The notes below the pieces were generated by a model. The model did not search any database, had not been told where the DNA came from, and saw only the letters and a program-made list of their open reading frames with translations. A stretch of 32,547 bases of DNA. Source: an uncultured Rhodospirillaceae bacterium. Its GTDB lineage: Bacteria; Pseudomonadota; Alphaproteobacteria; Rhodospirillales; Casp-alpha2. The translations under genes and the position numbers were made by a program. Each line of letters opens with the position of its first letter. Within the stretch, counting starts at the first letter, position 1. Of this stretch, positions 16,426 through 24,624 are shown piece by piece. The DNA lies in NCBI GenBank assembly GCA_913030825.1, contig CAJWCU010000031.1:1-32547 (forward strand), written 5' to 3'.

Positions 16426-17781
16426 TCAGGTGGCCGGGAGGGGCCGATTGCCGGTTTCTCCGGCGGGATCGACGCCGTCGTCGGCGGCCGTCGTCGGGTC
16501 TTCCTCCGTTTCGAAGGCAGGCTCCGGCTCGGGGGCCGGTTCCGGTTCGGGCGGTGGCACGCCGGCGCGGCGTTCCAGGTGCTGGGCGTCTTCTTCGCGG
16601 CCGAGGGCGCGCAGCGCCGCCGCCAGGTTGACCAGTGCGCGGGCGAGCGAGGCATCGCCCGGCATCAGGTGCTTTTCCTTGATCGCGACGGCGCGGCGGA
16701 ACAGCGGCACCGCCGCCTGGGTCTTGCCTGCCCGGCGGTAGCTGAGCGCCAGGTTGTTCAGCACCGCCGCGACGTTCAGATGATCGTCGCCCCAGGCTTT
16801 CTCGTCGGCGGCGAGGGCGCGTTGATAATGGGCCTCCGCCGATTTGCGGTCGCCGGTCAGATCGCAGGCCAGGCCCAGATTGTTGAGCACGCCGCCCAGG
16901 TCCAGATGATCTTCGCCCCCGGCGTCTTCCAGGACGGTCAGGGCATCGGCGAAATACTTGCGGGCGGTTCGGTAATCGGCCCGGCCGTGGGCCAGGGCGC
17001 CCAGCTTGCCGAAGCATTCGACCTTCAATTCCGTGTCTTCCGCCGGCGTCGCCTCGGCGGCCAGGGCGTAAAGGGTCGCGGCTTCCTCCAAGTCATCGCG
17101 CGCGGCCATCAGGTCCCCCGCGACCAGACGCGACAGCGCCGCCGCCCGGCCATGCACGCCGGCGGTCCAATCGTGCTTGCGGCCGGTCGCGTCCTCTTCG
17201 TCGGCGGCGCGGATCAGAAGGTCGGTGCCTTGCGACAAATCGCCCGATGCGATCGCGCCGCGGGCGTCGCGCAGAAGCTGTGCCGTCGATGCCGAACCGG
17301 CGCTGACCGTCGCCAGACGGGCGCGCAGGTCGTCCAATTCACCGGCAAAGGTGCGCAGCCGTCCGTCCCGCCCGCCGCTGTCCAGGCCCCGGTCGGCGAG
17401 AATTTCCGCCAGGCCCTGAATTTCGGGCGTATCGGGTAGGGGGTCGGGCTCCATTGGTTGGGGCGCTGCCGCCGCCGGGGTGGGGGCGTCGGCTTGCGGC
17501 ATGGCGATGGCGGCGTTATGCGTTTCGACCGGGTGCGGTGTTGCGGCATCGCCGTTGGGGGCCCGCAGGAACGGATCGGGCCGGTCCAGGCGGTCGCCGC
17601 CGCGAAGGCGCCGGCCGCCGAAAATCAGCACGCCGAGCAGCGCCAGCGCCCCCGCCCCGGCGGCGGCCAGGGCCCAGGTCGGCATGGTCGCGGTGGCTTC
17701 GACCAACGGCACCCAATAATCGGCCGTGGCGTCCAGCAGCCCGTCGCGAATCAGCTCCAGATCCGACAGAAGTTGTTCCAT
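16426..17781 (-). CDS. Membrane-anchored tetratricopeptide-repeat protein
   Basis: The 451-residue product has one membrane helix at about residues 33-55 (WALAAAGAGALALLGVLIFGG), then a long Pro/Ala-rich linker and a C-terminal block of tetratricopeptide repeats of the kinesin-light-chain type. Successive units read LNNLGLACDLTGDRKSAEAH, LNNLALSYRRAGKTQAAVPL and LVNLAAALRALGREEDAQHL, about 42 residues apart. The tail contains a Pro-Glu repeat (PEPEPAPEPEPA). Such proteins scaffold complexes; no partner can be named. I chose the ATG at 17781 over a TTG at 17832 because the extra residues look like noise. It is the last gene of the HD-GYP block, 135 bases after the cyclotransferase-like gene. 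Confidence 0.82.
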   Translation of the reverse strand: MEQLLSDLELIRDGLLDATADYWVPLVEATATMPTWALAAAGAGALALLGVLIFGGRRLRGGDRLDRPDPFLRAPNGDAATPHPVETHNAAIAMPQADAPTPAAAAPQPMEPDPLPDTPEIQGLAEILADRGLDSGGRDGRLRTFAGELDDLRARLATVSAGSASTAQLLRDARGAIASGDLSQGTDLLIRAADEEDATGRKHDWTAGVHGRAAALSRLVAGDLMAARDDLEEAATLYALAAEATPAEDTELKVECFGKLGALAHGRADYRTARKYFADALTVLEDAGGEDHLDLGGVLNNLGLACDLTGDRKSAEAHYQRALAADEKAWGDDHLNVAAVLNNLALSYRRAGKTQAAVPLFRRAVAIKEKHLMPGDASLARALVNLAAALRALGREEDAQHLERRAGVPPPEPEPAPEPEPAFETEEDPTTAADDGVDPAGETGNRPLPAT

Positions 17782-17916
17782 GACGGGAAAAAGTACCCGT
17801 CCGGGCCGTTTTTGCACAGGACAATGGCCCAATCGCCCGTCCGGCGGGCGGCGGTCAGGTCGGTCGGCCTACGGAAAGATGGTTTTGGATAGGCGCGGGT
17901 CGCCGCCGATTCGCGA

Positions 17917-18696
17917 TCAGCCGCGCGGTTCGAACGCCGAATACTGGAACGGCAAGGCACCGATGCGGATCAGGGCCTGGCGGCGTTCGCGTTCGTCTTC
18001 GTCGTCGATGTTGCGCTGGACGAAGGTCTCGACGGTGTCGGCCAGGCCGTGCAGATCCAGCAGGCTTTGGATCAAATCGCGTTGGCGCAGGGCCGGATGG
18101 GGGCGGCCGGTCGCTTCGACCTCGGCCAGCGGCACGGCGCGCCCGTCCAGTGCGAAGGCCCCGATGGTGGTGACATAGGCCCCGGCGCGGTCGATGGCGG
18201 GGCCGTATTCGGCGTCGACGCTCAGGTTCGACAGGTCGCCGTAGACGTAATTTCCGCGCGTGGTTTCCGTGGTGTGCATATGGGCGAGCTGCGTATCCGT
18301 CAGCCAGTTGACGAACAGCGTCACCGTCGTGCCCGGGGATTGGTGCAGGGTCGCCGGCACCGATCCGTAGCCCGCGAAATGCGCGCAATAGACCGTGTCG
18401 AAATCGGCGAGGCGGATGCGCACCACGGGCACCGGGCCGTCTTCGGCCAGGGCGAATTTCCAGGCCAGCGCCGACGGCGATTGGTTCGAGCCGCAGGCGA
18501 TCACCGGCGTGCGATTCTCAAGTCCCTCGGCAAGGTCTTCGAGATGTTGGTTGCTTTCCACCGGCGTCACATCGCCCGCGTGGATCACGTAGGACCGGTT
18601 CGGCACGTCATAAGGATAGGCCAGCGCCCGGGACACGGACCGGGGGCGGCGGGGGCGGTTCGGCGGTGCGGTCGGGTTCGAGGGCTGTTTATTCAA
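17917..18696 (-). CDS. Unknown protein with gamma-glutamylcyclotransferase-like motifs
   Basis: I do not recognise this 259-residue protein. Several features resemble the cyclotransferase (GGCT/AIG2) fold: ACGSNQSP at residues 67-74 looks like the YGSN loop, and VNWLTDTQLAHMHTTE at 129-144 resembles the strand-helix stretch that ends in the catalytic Glu (here Glu144), followed by an aromatic YVYGDL. The order matches the family, but spacing is larger than usual. The N-terminal 25 residues are Pro/Arg-rich. The TTG start sits inside the HD-GYP stop region (TTGAATAA), so translation would be coupled; a GTG at 18636 is an alternative. No signal peptide is clear. The fold assignment is inference. 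Confidence 0.72.
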   Translation of the reverse strand: MNKQPSNPTAPPNRPRRPRSVSRALAYPYDVPNRSYVIHAGDVTPVESNQHLEDLAEGLENRTPVIACGSNQSPSALAWKFALAEDGPVPVVRIRLADFDTVYCAHFAGYGSVPATLHQSPGTTVTLFVNWLTDTQLAHMHTTETTRGNYVYGDLSNLSVDAEYGPAIDRAGAYVTTIGAFALDGRAVPLAEVEATGRPHPALRQRDLIQSLLDLHGLADTVETFVQRNIDDEDERERRQALIRIGALPFQYSAFEPRG

Positions 18697-20476
18697 GGTA
18701 TTGGGAAATATCTACGTCGTCGATCTGATAGGGTTCGAGGAAGCGGTCGGCATATTCCTTGAACACACCTGAGGTCAGGAACAGCTTGAACAGCTCGCCG
18801 TCGATATGGGCGTCCTTCTTCATGAAGGACATGATCTTGATGCTGGCCGACAGTTTCTTCGGATCCTTATAGGGCCGGTCGGCGGCGGTCAGGGCTTCGA
18901 AGATATCGGCAATCGCCATGATGCGTGCTGGCACCGACATTTCTTCCTCGGTCAATTGCCGGGGATAGCCGGTGCCGTCCATTTTTTCGTGATGGCCGCC
19001 CGCGTATTCGGGCACCCGTTTCAGGTGCTTCGGAAACGGCAGCTGTTCCAGCATGATGATGGTCTGCACGATGTGGTCGTTGATCTTGAACCGCTCTTCC
19101 TCGGTCAGCGTGCCGCGGGCGATGCAAAGATTGTATATCTCGCCGAAGTTATACTTGTGCTCGGGGATGTGCAGCTTGAAGCCGAAGGGGTTGTCCGGCT
19201 GGGCCGCCGGTTCCAGCGCGTCGCGATAGACGACGTGGTCCTCGCGGTCTTCCAGCAGGTCTTCCTTGCAGGGCATCGGCTTGGGCGGCGTGCGGTCTTT
19301 GCGCTTGCGCTCGTCGAACGACAGGCCCAAGCGGTCGTCCAGAGTGCGCGTCCACTGCATCTTTCCGATCTCGCGCACACGCTCTTGATCCTCGGGCGCC
19401 ATGAATTCGTCGCCGACGTTGGATTTGGCGATGAATTCGTAATCGTCGTCCAACTTGGCGATGGTTTCGTCGTACTTGGCCTTCAGGGCGTCGGGGTCGC
19501 CGTTCCCTTCCGCCAGGGCCTTGTAGTATTCGACCTCGGCCTCGCGCTTCATGACTTCGAAGCGCATGCGCACCTCGTGGATGCGGTTGTAGATGGTCTC
19601 CAGCTTGACCGCCTTGTCGACCACGTATTCCGGCGTCGTGACCTTGCCGCAATCATGCAGCCACGCCCCGATGTGCAGTTCGTACCACTGTTCCTCGGTC
19701 AGGCTGAAATCCTTGAACGGGCCGTCGGTTTCCTCGCAGGCCGCCTTGGCCAGCATCTTGGTCAATTCTGGCACGCGCTGGCAGTGGCCGCCGGTATAGG
19801 GCGATTTGGCGTCGATCGCCGAAGCGATCAGCTCGATGAAGCTTTCCAGCAGTTTGCGCTGGCTTTCCAGAAGCTGCTGATTGTCCAGCGCCACGGCGGC
19901 CTGGGAGGCCAGGGCCTCGACCAGGGGCTGGATGTCGCTGGTGAATTCGGTGACCTCGCCCGCCGCATCCATCGCGTTCAGCAGCTGGATGACGCCGATG
20001 ATTTCGTCCTGGCTGTTCTTCAGCGGCACGGTGAGGAAGGACTTGGACCGGTAGCCGGTGCCTTCGTCGAATTTCTTGGTGCCGGAGAAATCGAAATTCT
20101 CGGCCTCGTAGGCGTCCTTGATGTTGATGGACTGGCCGGTCAGCGCGCAGTAGCTGGCGATGTTCTTTTCGTTGGGCGCCTTGGTTTCCGGGTCGAACAT
20201 GCGGATCGGCGGAAAGGTGATGTCCTTGCCCGTGGTGCCGCCCAGCGCGATGTTCAGGGAATCGGTGCGCATGATCTCGAACTTCAGCGCGTCTTCTTCG
20301 GTCTTGATATACAGCGTCCCGCCGTCGGCCTTGGTCAGGTCCTTGGCCTCCAGCAGGATCTTTTCCATCAGGCGATTGATGTCGCGCTCCGCCGACAGGG
20401 CGATGCCGACGTCGATCAGCCGCTGAAAATTATTCAGCGCCGCATTGTTCTGCGCAGGGGGTGCGTCACCGGGCAT
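18689..20476 (-). CDS. GAF and HD-GYP domain phosphohydrolase (putative cyclic-di-GMP phosphodiesterase)
   Basis: The 595-residue product has an N-terminal GAF sensor (about 18-205), a short helical linker and a C-terminal HD-GYP domain. Metal-site and signature residues are visible: His231 in GGHCQRVPEL, HDCGK at 274-278, HHE at 495-497, GTGYP at 501-505 and Asp524 in AIADIFEAL. Between the HD motif and GTLTEEER lies an insert of about 150 residues (300-455) containing a charged, probably coiled-coil helix and a basic/proline segment, absent from the usual compact domain. HD-GYP proteins hydrolyse cyclic-di-GMP or related dinucleotides. The ATG was preferred to a TTG three codons upstream; neither has a good ribosome site. 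It overlaps the next gene by eight bases. Confidence 0.92.
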   Translation of the reverse strand: MPGDAPPAQNNAALNNFQRLIDVGIALSAERDINRLMEKILLEAKDLTKADGGTLYIKTEEDALKFEIMRTDSLNIALGGTTGKDITFPPIRMFDPETKAPNEKNIASYCALTGQSINIKDAYEAENFDFSGTKKFDEGTGYRSKSFLTVPLKNSQDEIIGVIQLLNAMDAAGEVTEFTSDIQPLVEALASQAAVALDNQQLLESQRKLLESFIELIASAIDAKSPYTGGHCQRVPELTKMLAKAACEETDGPFKDFSLTEEQWYELHIGAWLHDCGKVTTPEYVVDKAVKLETIYNRIHEVRMRFEVMKREAEVEYYKALAEGNGDPDALKAKYDETIAKLDDDYEFIAKSNVGDEFMAPEDQERVREIGKMQWTRTLDDRLGLSFDERKRKDRTPPKPMPCKEDLLEDREDHVVYRDALEPAAQPDNPFGFKLHIPEHKYNFGEIYNLCIARGTLTEEERFKINDHIVQTIIMLEQLPFPKHLKRVPEYAGGHHEKMDGTGYPRQLTEEEMSVPARIMAIADIFEALTAADRPYKDPKKLSASIKIMSFMKKDAHIDGELFKLFLTSGVFKEYADRFLEPYQIDDVDISQYLE

Positions 20477-20540
20477 ATCGTTCAATTGAAACCGTTGCTT
20501 CCCGCCATGTCGTCGTGCCGTTCCGACCTCCCCAGCCGGA

Positions 20541-20564
20541 AAACCGCCGAATCCTAAACCGCCG
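20541..20564. repeat. Nine-base direct repeat in the HD-GYP/ubiD divergent region
   Basis: AAACCGCCG occurs twice, separated by six bases (15-base period, about one and a half helical turns). A TATAAA element for the minus strand lies next to it at 20569-20574, so the repeat would fall near the start of the HD-GYP transcript. This fits a regulator site but could be chance in GC-rich DNA. The rest of the 279-base gap (20477-20755) holds a TTCAATTGAA palindrome at 20481-20490 and no gene. Confidence 0.35.
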
Positions 20565-20755
20565 ATGTTTTATAGGATGTTAATGTCACTGATCGGCGGA
20601 GAAAGGGTATCCGTGTTTGCCCTTTATGACAACTGACCGCCGTCACACCGCCGATCCGGCCGGGGCGGGGCATTTTCGCCTTTTGCCTAATGGATTCAAG
20701 CGTTAACGTCGGGCCTCATCGGCCGGGACTGAACCGGGGCCTTAAGGATTCGCAT

Positions 20756-22282
20756 ATGGCATATGCCTCGCTCAGGGATTTCATCTTCAACCGCTTGGAA
20801 CCGGCGGGTCGTCTGGTGCGCGTTTCCGCGCCCGTGACGCCGGAATTGGAGATGACGGAAATCCAGACCCGTCTGATCGCCGAGGGCGGCCCGGCGGTGC
20901 TGTTCGAGAACCCAGTTCACGCCGATGGCACGCCCTACGATATGCCGGTGCTGGTCAACTTGTTCGGCACGGTGGAGCGCGTTGCCTGGGGGATGGGCCG
21001 TGAGCCGGAAGAATTGCGCGAGGTTGGTGAAACCCTGGCCTTCCTGCGCCAGCCGGAGCCGCCCGAGGGCCTCAAGGACGCCATGGAGATGCTGCCGCTC
21101 CTGAAGACCATGGTTGCGATGAAGCCGAAGACCGTGAAATCGGCGCCCTGTCAGGAAGTCGTGCTGCAAGGCGACGACATCGATTTGGCGGCCCTGCCGA
21201 TCCAGACCTGTTGGCCGGGGGAGCCGGCGCCCTTGATCACCTGGCCGCTGGTCGTGACGCAGGGGCCCGAGGCCGGAAAGAAAGGCGGGGATAGGCGCGA
21301 TGCCTTCAACCTGGGCATCTACCGTATGCAGGTGACCGGCAAGGACACGACCTTGATGCGCTGGCTCAAGCACCGGGGCGGGGCGCAGCACCACGCCCGG
21401 TGGAAGGAAACCCGGCCCGAGCCGCTGCCCGCCGCCGCCGTCATCGGCGCCGATCCGGGGACCATCCTGGCCGCCGTCACGCCGGTACCGGATACCTTGT
21501 CGGAATATCAGTTCGCCGGGATGCTACGCGGCAAGCGGGTCGAGCTGGTCGATTGCAAGACGATCCCCCTGAAGGTCCCGGCCGAGGCAGAGATCGTCAT
21601 CGAAGGCCATGTCTCGCTTGAAGATTACGGCGACGAAGGCCCCTACGGCGACCATACGGGCTATTACAATTCGGTCGAACCGTTCCCCGTGTTCAAGGTC
21701 TCGGCGATCACCATGCGCAAAGACCCGATCTATCTCTCGACCTACACCGGGCGGCCGCCGGACGAGCCCTCGGTCCTGGGCGAAGCGCTGAACGAGGTCT
21801 TCGTGCCGCTGTTCCGCCAGCAGTTCCCGGAAGTCGTCGATTTCTGGTTGCCGCCCGAGGCTTGTTCCTATCGGGTCGCCGTGGTCTCCATGAAGAAGGC
21901 CTACGCCGGGCACGCCAAGCGGATCATGATGGGCGTCTGGTCGTATCTGCGCCAGTTTACCTATACGAAGTTCGTCATCGTGGTCGATGCCGACATCGAC
22001 GCGCGGGATTGGAACGACGTGGTCTGGGCCGTTTCGACCAATGTCGACCCGGCCCGCGACGTGATGATGGTGGAAAATACACCCATCGATTACCTGGATT
22101 TCGCCTCGCCGGAACCGGGGCTCGGCAGCAAAATGGGCATCGATGCGACGACCAAGATGGGCGCCGAGACCCACCGCGAATGGGGCCGCAAGATTCGCAT
22201 GTCCGACGATGTGATCGAGGAAGTCACCCGCAAATGGGCCGACTACGGCCTGCCGGGCAGCGGCAACCCGATCTGGAAATAA
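20756..22282 (+). CDS. ubiD: UbiD family prenylated-FMN decarboxylase
   Basis: The 508-residue product matches UbiD across its length: [19 protein letters not shown] at the start, [10 protein letters not shown] in the cofactor-binding region, [11 protein letters not shown] in the active-site region, [13 protein letters not shown], and a C-terminal GIDATTKMG stretch. UbiD removes the carboxyl group from 3-polyprenyl-4-hydroxybenzoate in ubiquinone synthesis using prenylated FMN made by UbiX; the flavin prenyltransferase gene is not in the window. ubiA, whose product supplies the substrate, is 3 kb away. The start ATG has AAGGA eight bases upstream; an ATG at 20690 would add 22 residues without family similarity. 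Other UbiD-family decarboxylases act on other aromatic acids, but length and the ubiA context favour this role. Confidence 0.92.
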   Translation: MAYASLRDFIFNRLEPAGRLVRVSAPVTPELEMTEIQTRLIAEGGPAVLFENPVHADGTPYDMPVLVNLFGTVERVAWGMGREPEELREVGETLAFLRQPEPPEGLKDAMEMLPLLKTMVAMKPKTVKSAPCQEVVLQGDDIDLAALPIQTCWPGEPAPLITWPLVVTQGPEAGKKGGDRRDAFNLGIYRMQVTGKDTTLMRWLKHRGGAQHHARWKETRPEPLPAAAVIGADPGTILAAVTPVPDTLSEYQFAGMLRGKRVELVDCKTIPLKVPAEAEIVIEGHVSLEDYGDEGPYGDHTGYYNSVEPFPVFKVSAITMRKDPIYLSTYTGRPPDEPSVLGEALNEVFVPLFRQQFPEVVDFWLPPEACSYRVAVVSMKKAYAGHAKRIMMGVWSYLRQFTYTKFVIVVDADIDARDWNDVVWAVSTNVDPARDVMMVENTPIDYLDFASPEPGLGSKMGIDATTKMGAETHREWGRKIRMSDDVIEEVTRKWADYGLPGSGNPIWK

Positions 22283-22319
22283 TCGTTAGCAGATCGAAAT
22301 GGCCGGACGGGCCAAGGGC

Positions 22320-23180
22320 TCAGCAGTTGTCCGTATAGGTGAAATACATATCCCGGGTTTCCTGAAACACCGGCCCCTTGGGCAGGGCCTGGCCGTCCAG
22401 GCTGACGCAGGGGATGACCTTGGAATAGTTGCCGGTCGCGAACAACTCGTCGGCCTCGGTCAGTTCTTCATAGGAAATCGTCCGTTCGACGACCTCGACC
22501 CCGGCCTCGGTCAGAAGCTGAATGACCCGCTGGCGGGTGATGCCGTTCAGGAACGTGCCGTTGATTTCCGGCGTGTGAACGACGCCGTCCTTGACCATGA
22601 ACAGGTTGGCCGACGAGAACTCGGCGACATTGCCGTCCGGGTCCAACATCACGCCGGTGTCGAAGCCGCGTTGGTTGGCGTCCGCGACGGCACGCGAAAC
22701 ATTGGGATACAGGCAGGCGGCCTTGGCCTCCGTCGGCGCCATGTCGGCGGCGGGCCGGCGGAAGGGCGACAGGCAGGCTTTGAAGCCGTTCGGTTCCGGC
22801 AGCGGTGATTCTTCGACGGTCAGCACGAAATGGGTCGATTCCGGATCCGGAACGACAAACCCCCCTGAGGCATAGAACAGGGGGCAGAGATAGAGCTGGG
22901 CATCGTCGGGAAACTGTTGAATGCCTTCGTGACAGAGGTCGACCATTTCTTCCGTCGTGACCTCGGATTGCATGCCCATGATTTCGCAGGACCGGATGGC
23001 GCGGGCGCAATGGGCTTCCAGGTCGGGAACTTTGCCGGCGATCGACCGAGCACCATCGAAAACCGCAGAACCCAGCCACATGGCATGATCCGTCGCCTTG
23101 GCGACGGCGGGCTCTTCGTCGTGCCATTCGCCGTCGATCCAGCTGATGACATTGCCGCCGCGGCTCTGACCGTACTTCAT
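22320..23180 (-). CDS. Class IV aminotransferase, branched-chain type (IlvE-like)
   Basis: The 286-residue product belongs to the fold-type IV PLP enzymes. Lys153 in TEAKAACLYPN is the expected Schiff-base lysine, Glu187 in NVAEFSSANLF the cofactor-ring contact, and LNGITRQRVI at 211-220 the phosphate-binding stretch. HAMWLGSAVFDGARS at 32-46 is typical of branched-chain aminotransferases. Proteins with this sequence type are usually annotated as IlvE, but D-amino-acid aminotransferases and aminodeoxychorismate lyases share the fold and substrate choice cannot be read directly. An AGAGGTAGAG ribosome site precedes the ATG. It converges on ubiD with 37 bases between the stops. Confidence 0.88.
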   Translation of the reverse strand: MKYGQSRGGNVISWIDGEWHDEEPAVAKATDHAMWLGSAVFDGARSIAGKVPDLEAHCARAIRSCEIMGMQSEVTTEEMVDLCHEGIQQFPDDAQLYLCPLFYASGGFVVPDPESTHFVLTVEESPLPEPNGFKACLSPFRRPAADMAPTEAKAACLYPNVSRAVADANQRGFDTGVMLDPDGNVAEFSSANLFMVKDGVVHTPEINGTFLNGITRQRVIQLLTEAGVEVVERTISYEELTEADELFATGNYSKVIPCVSLDGQALPKGPVFQETRDMYFTYTDNC

Positions 23181-23250
23181 GAAACTCTACCTCTTCAGTT
23201 GTCGGGGGTCGGCGTCCGGTCCGTCAGGCAGACGCCGCGTTCGCTCATGC

Positions 23251-23279
23251 AGCATAGCGCCTCGGCAAAATATCTCCAA
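23251..23279 (-). promoter_or_regulatory. Candidate promoter of the aminotransferase gene
   Basis: On the minus strand TTGGAG and TATGCT are separated by 17 bases, about 70 bases upstream of the start. Both boxes are only partial matches to sigma-70 consensus, and the call rests on spacing and position. Confidence 0.25.
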
Positions 23280-23307
23280 GGTGGATAAAATTAATTATTT
23301 ATTTTCA

Positions 23308-23371
23308 GATAGATAGACTTTGATCTATCCCGCAGTGCGGAAAAACAGACTGGACTTAGTCCGATTCGGCC
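23308..23371 (-). terminator. Weak hairpins with T-run after the repressor gene
   Basis: Directly after the repressor stop, reading the minus strand, a short dyad (GGACTAAGTCC) is followed by AGTCTGTTTTT. About 20 bases further a seven-pair hairpin, GATAGAT/ATCTATC (23308-23314 with 23323-23329), is followed by an A/T-rich tract. Neither is a textbook terminator, but together they plausibly end the transcript. The region is strikingly AT-rich for this window. Confidence 0.3.
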
Positions 23372-24004
23372 CTATTGGCTGGCCCATACGACGCGGGAAA
23401 CCCATTCGACCTCGGCGATCTCCAGCGAGCGGTCCTCATGGGCCGGGTTGAGCGATTGCAGGTCGATGTGCCGCGCCGTCCGGCGGACCAGAACCTTGGC
23501 CAGAACCTCGCCTTCCACGGTCTTGGCGACGACGCGATCGCCGCGCCGGACAGAGGCGTGGGGGGCGACGATGATGGTGTCGCCGTCGCGGAACACGGGT
23601 TCCATGCTGTCGCCGGTGATCTCCAAGGCGAAGGCATTGGGGTCGTTCAGCCCGGGAAAGGGAATCTCGTCCCATGACCCGCCGATGGGATAGCCGGCGT
23701 CGTCGAAAAACCCGTCATTGCCGGCCTGGGCGAAGCCGATCAGCGGCACGTTGCGGTAGACGCCGCCGCCTTCCGTTTCGTCCACGTAGGACACCCATTC
23801 GGACAGGCTGGCCCCCGTGGCGGACAGGATTTTGGCGACGCTTTCCGTCGACGGCCAGCGCAACTTGCCGTCCCGCGTCGTGCGTTTGCTTTTGTTGAAG
23901 GTCGTCGGATCGAGGCCCGCCTTGCGGGCAAGGCCGGAGGTCGACAGCCCGTGTTCACGGGCCAGCCGGTCAACCGCATGCCAAACGCTCGAATGCCGTA
24001 ACAT
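23372..24004 (-). CDS. Helix-turn-helix / S24 peptidase-like repressor
   Basis: The 210-residue product has a LexA/CI-like layout. An N-terminal DNA-binding domain (about 5-70; GLSTSGLARKAGLDPTTFNKS) is joined to a C-terminal S24 domain with Ser133 in GDSMEP and Lys170 in EVLAKVL. A cleavable Ala94-Gly95 bond lies in FAQAGNDG. The catalytic pair and scissile bond are all present, so RecA-stimulated self-cleavage is possible, although many non-phage members of this family are not known to be SOS-controlled. The target is unknown; the divergent gene pair from 24223 is the obvious candidate. No Shine-Dalgarno precedes the ATG. A TTGT-N3-ACAA dyad lies 8-18 bases upstream and may be an autoregulatory operator. 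Confidence 0.9.
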   Translation of the reverse strand: MLRHSSVWHAVDRLAREHGLSTSGLARKAGLDPTTFNKSKRTTRDGKLRWPSTESVAKILSATGASLSEWVSYVDETEGGGVYRNVPLIGFAQAGNDGFFDDAGYPIGGSWDEIPFPGLNDPNAFALEITGDSMEPVFRDGDTIIVAPHASVRRGDRVVAKTVEGEVLAKVLVRRTARHIDLQSLNPAHEDRSLEIAEVEWVSRVVWASQ

Positions 24005-24011
24005 GGGAACA

Positions 24012-24022
24012 TTGTCTTACAA
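24012..24022. promoter_or_regulatory. Dyad TTGT-CTT-ACAA at the repressor start
   Basis: A perfect four-base inverted repeat with a three-base centre lies immediately upstream of the repressor start codon, where an autorepressor site could sit. It is short, so chance is possible. Confidence 0.3.
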
Positions 24023-24045
24023 ATCAGAGTGAATTGCTACAGGGA

Positions 24046-24070
24046 ATCGCGCCGGCAATGCGGGCGCGAT
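24046..24070. repeat. Eight-base perfect inverted repeat between repressor and gene pair
   Basis: ATCGCGCC and GGCGCGAT flank a nine-base loop (GGCAATGCG) without mismatch. No T-run follows on either strand, so it is not an intrinsic terminator. It could be a repressor operator or an RNA hairpin in the repressor leader. Confidence 0.45.
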
Positions 24071-24178
24071 CCTGAGGAGTGGCTGAGAATAACAGGCTAA
24101 CTTGTTGAAAATGCGGATGCATCAGAAAAATATCACGTATTCCGTTTGGGTTGGTAGGAAAAAAACCCGCAAAAATTG

Positions 24179-24206
24179 TTGACATAGGAATGTTGATCTG
24201 TATACC
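24179..24206 (+). promoter_or_regulatory. Sigma-70 promoter for the unknown gene pair
   Basis: A perfect -35 TTGACA is followed after 16 bases by TATACC, preceded directly by TG. This is among the best -35 matches noticed in the window. It lies in AT-rich DNA and points towards the coupled pair of unknown genes. Transcription would begin near 24213, only about ten bases before the ATG at 24223, and about fifty before the TTG at 24262. Confidence 0.5.
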
Positions 24207-24222
24207 TGCGGATGTTCCTGAA

Positions 24223-24624
24223 ATGTTCTTTCTGCCAATAGCTGTACGGAGCCCACCGCCCTTGAAACGCCAACGATATGTCCCCCATCCGCAGCCGGTT
24301 GCCGATCAGCAGCCTTTCGACACGGCCGAGGAAGCCTGGTTCTGGTTCATGCGGGCGCAGGCGGCGCGCCGTGACGGCTGCCGGTTCGACGGCGGGGGCG
24401 GGATGGTGCGCCCGTGTGAAGCGGACGATGTTTACCTGGTCGCCCGGCATTTGGTGCGGGCGGGCGTGTTGAAGGTCCTGCATTTGCGCACACTGCTTGA
24501 TTTCGGGGCGCGGGACCGCGCGCCGGACGGCCGGGTGCGGGCCGAGCAGGCCGCCGCCCGATTGTGGGACGAAGCGCTCGACCGCATGTCGACGGTCCTG
24601 CGGCGCAAGGGAATCCTGGCGTGA
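24223..24624 (+). CDS. Conserved unknown protein, first gene of a coupled pair
   Basis: The product is about 133 residues, or 120 if the TTG at 24262 (with GGAG ten bases upstream) is used; an open frame from 24151 begins before the promoter and is unlikely. The conserved-looking core starts with FDTAEEAWFWFMRAQAARRDG, continues through RPCEADDVYLVARHL and VLKVLHLRTLLDFGARDRAPD, and ends with AARLWDEALDRMSTVLRRKGIL. I have a general impression of similar small proteins in Rhodospirillales genomes but know no function. The composition is basic and helical, with no signal peptide after the core start. Its stop overlaps the GTG of the next gene (GTGA), so the pair is translationally coupled. Confidence 0.78.
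   Translation: MFFLPIAVRSPPPLKRQRYVPHPQPVADQQPFDTAEEAWFWFMRAQAARRDGCRFDGGGGMVRPCEADDVYLVARHLVRAGVLKVLHLRTLLDFGARDRAPDGRVRAEQAAARLWDEALDRMSTVLRRKGILA

Noticed and set aside
18806-20557. Plus-strand open frame of 583 codons
   Set aside because: Complete antisense of the GAF/HD-GYP gene, whose domain motifs are unmistakable.
23187-23255. Small open frame of 22 codons ending six bases before the aminotransferase start
   Set aside because: It is not rich in Ile, Val or Leu, so it does not look like an attenuator leader peptide, and its ATG overlaps the best candidate -10.
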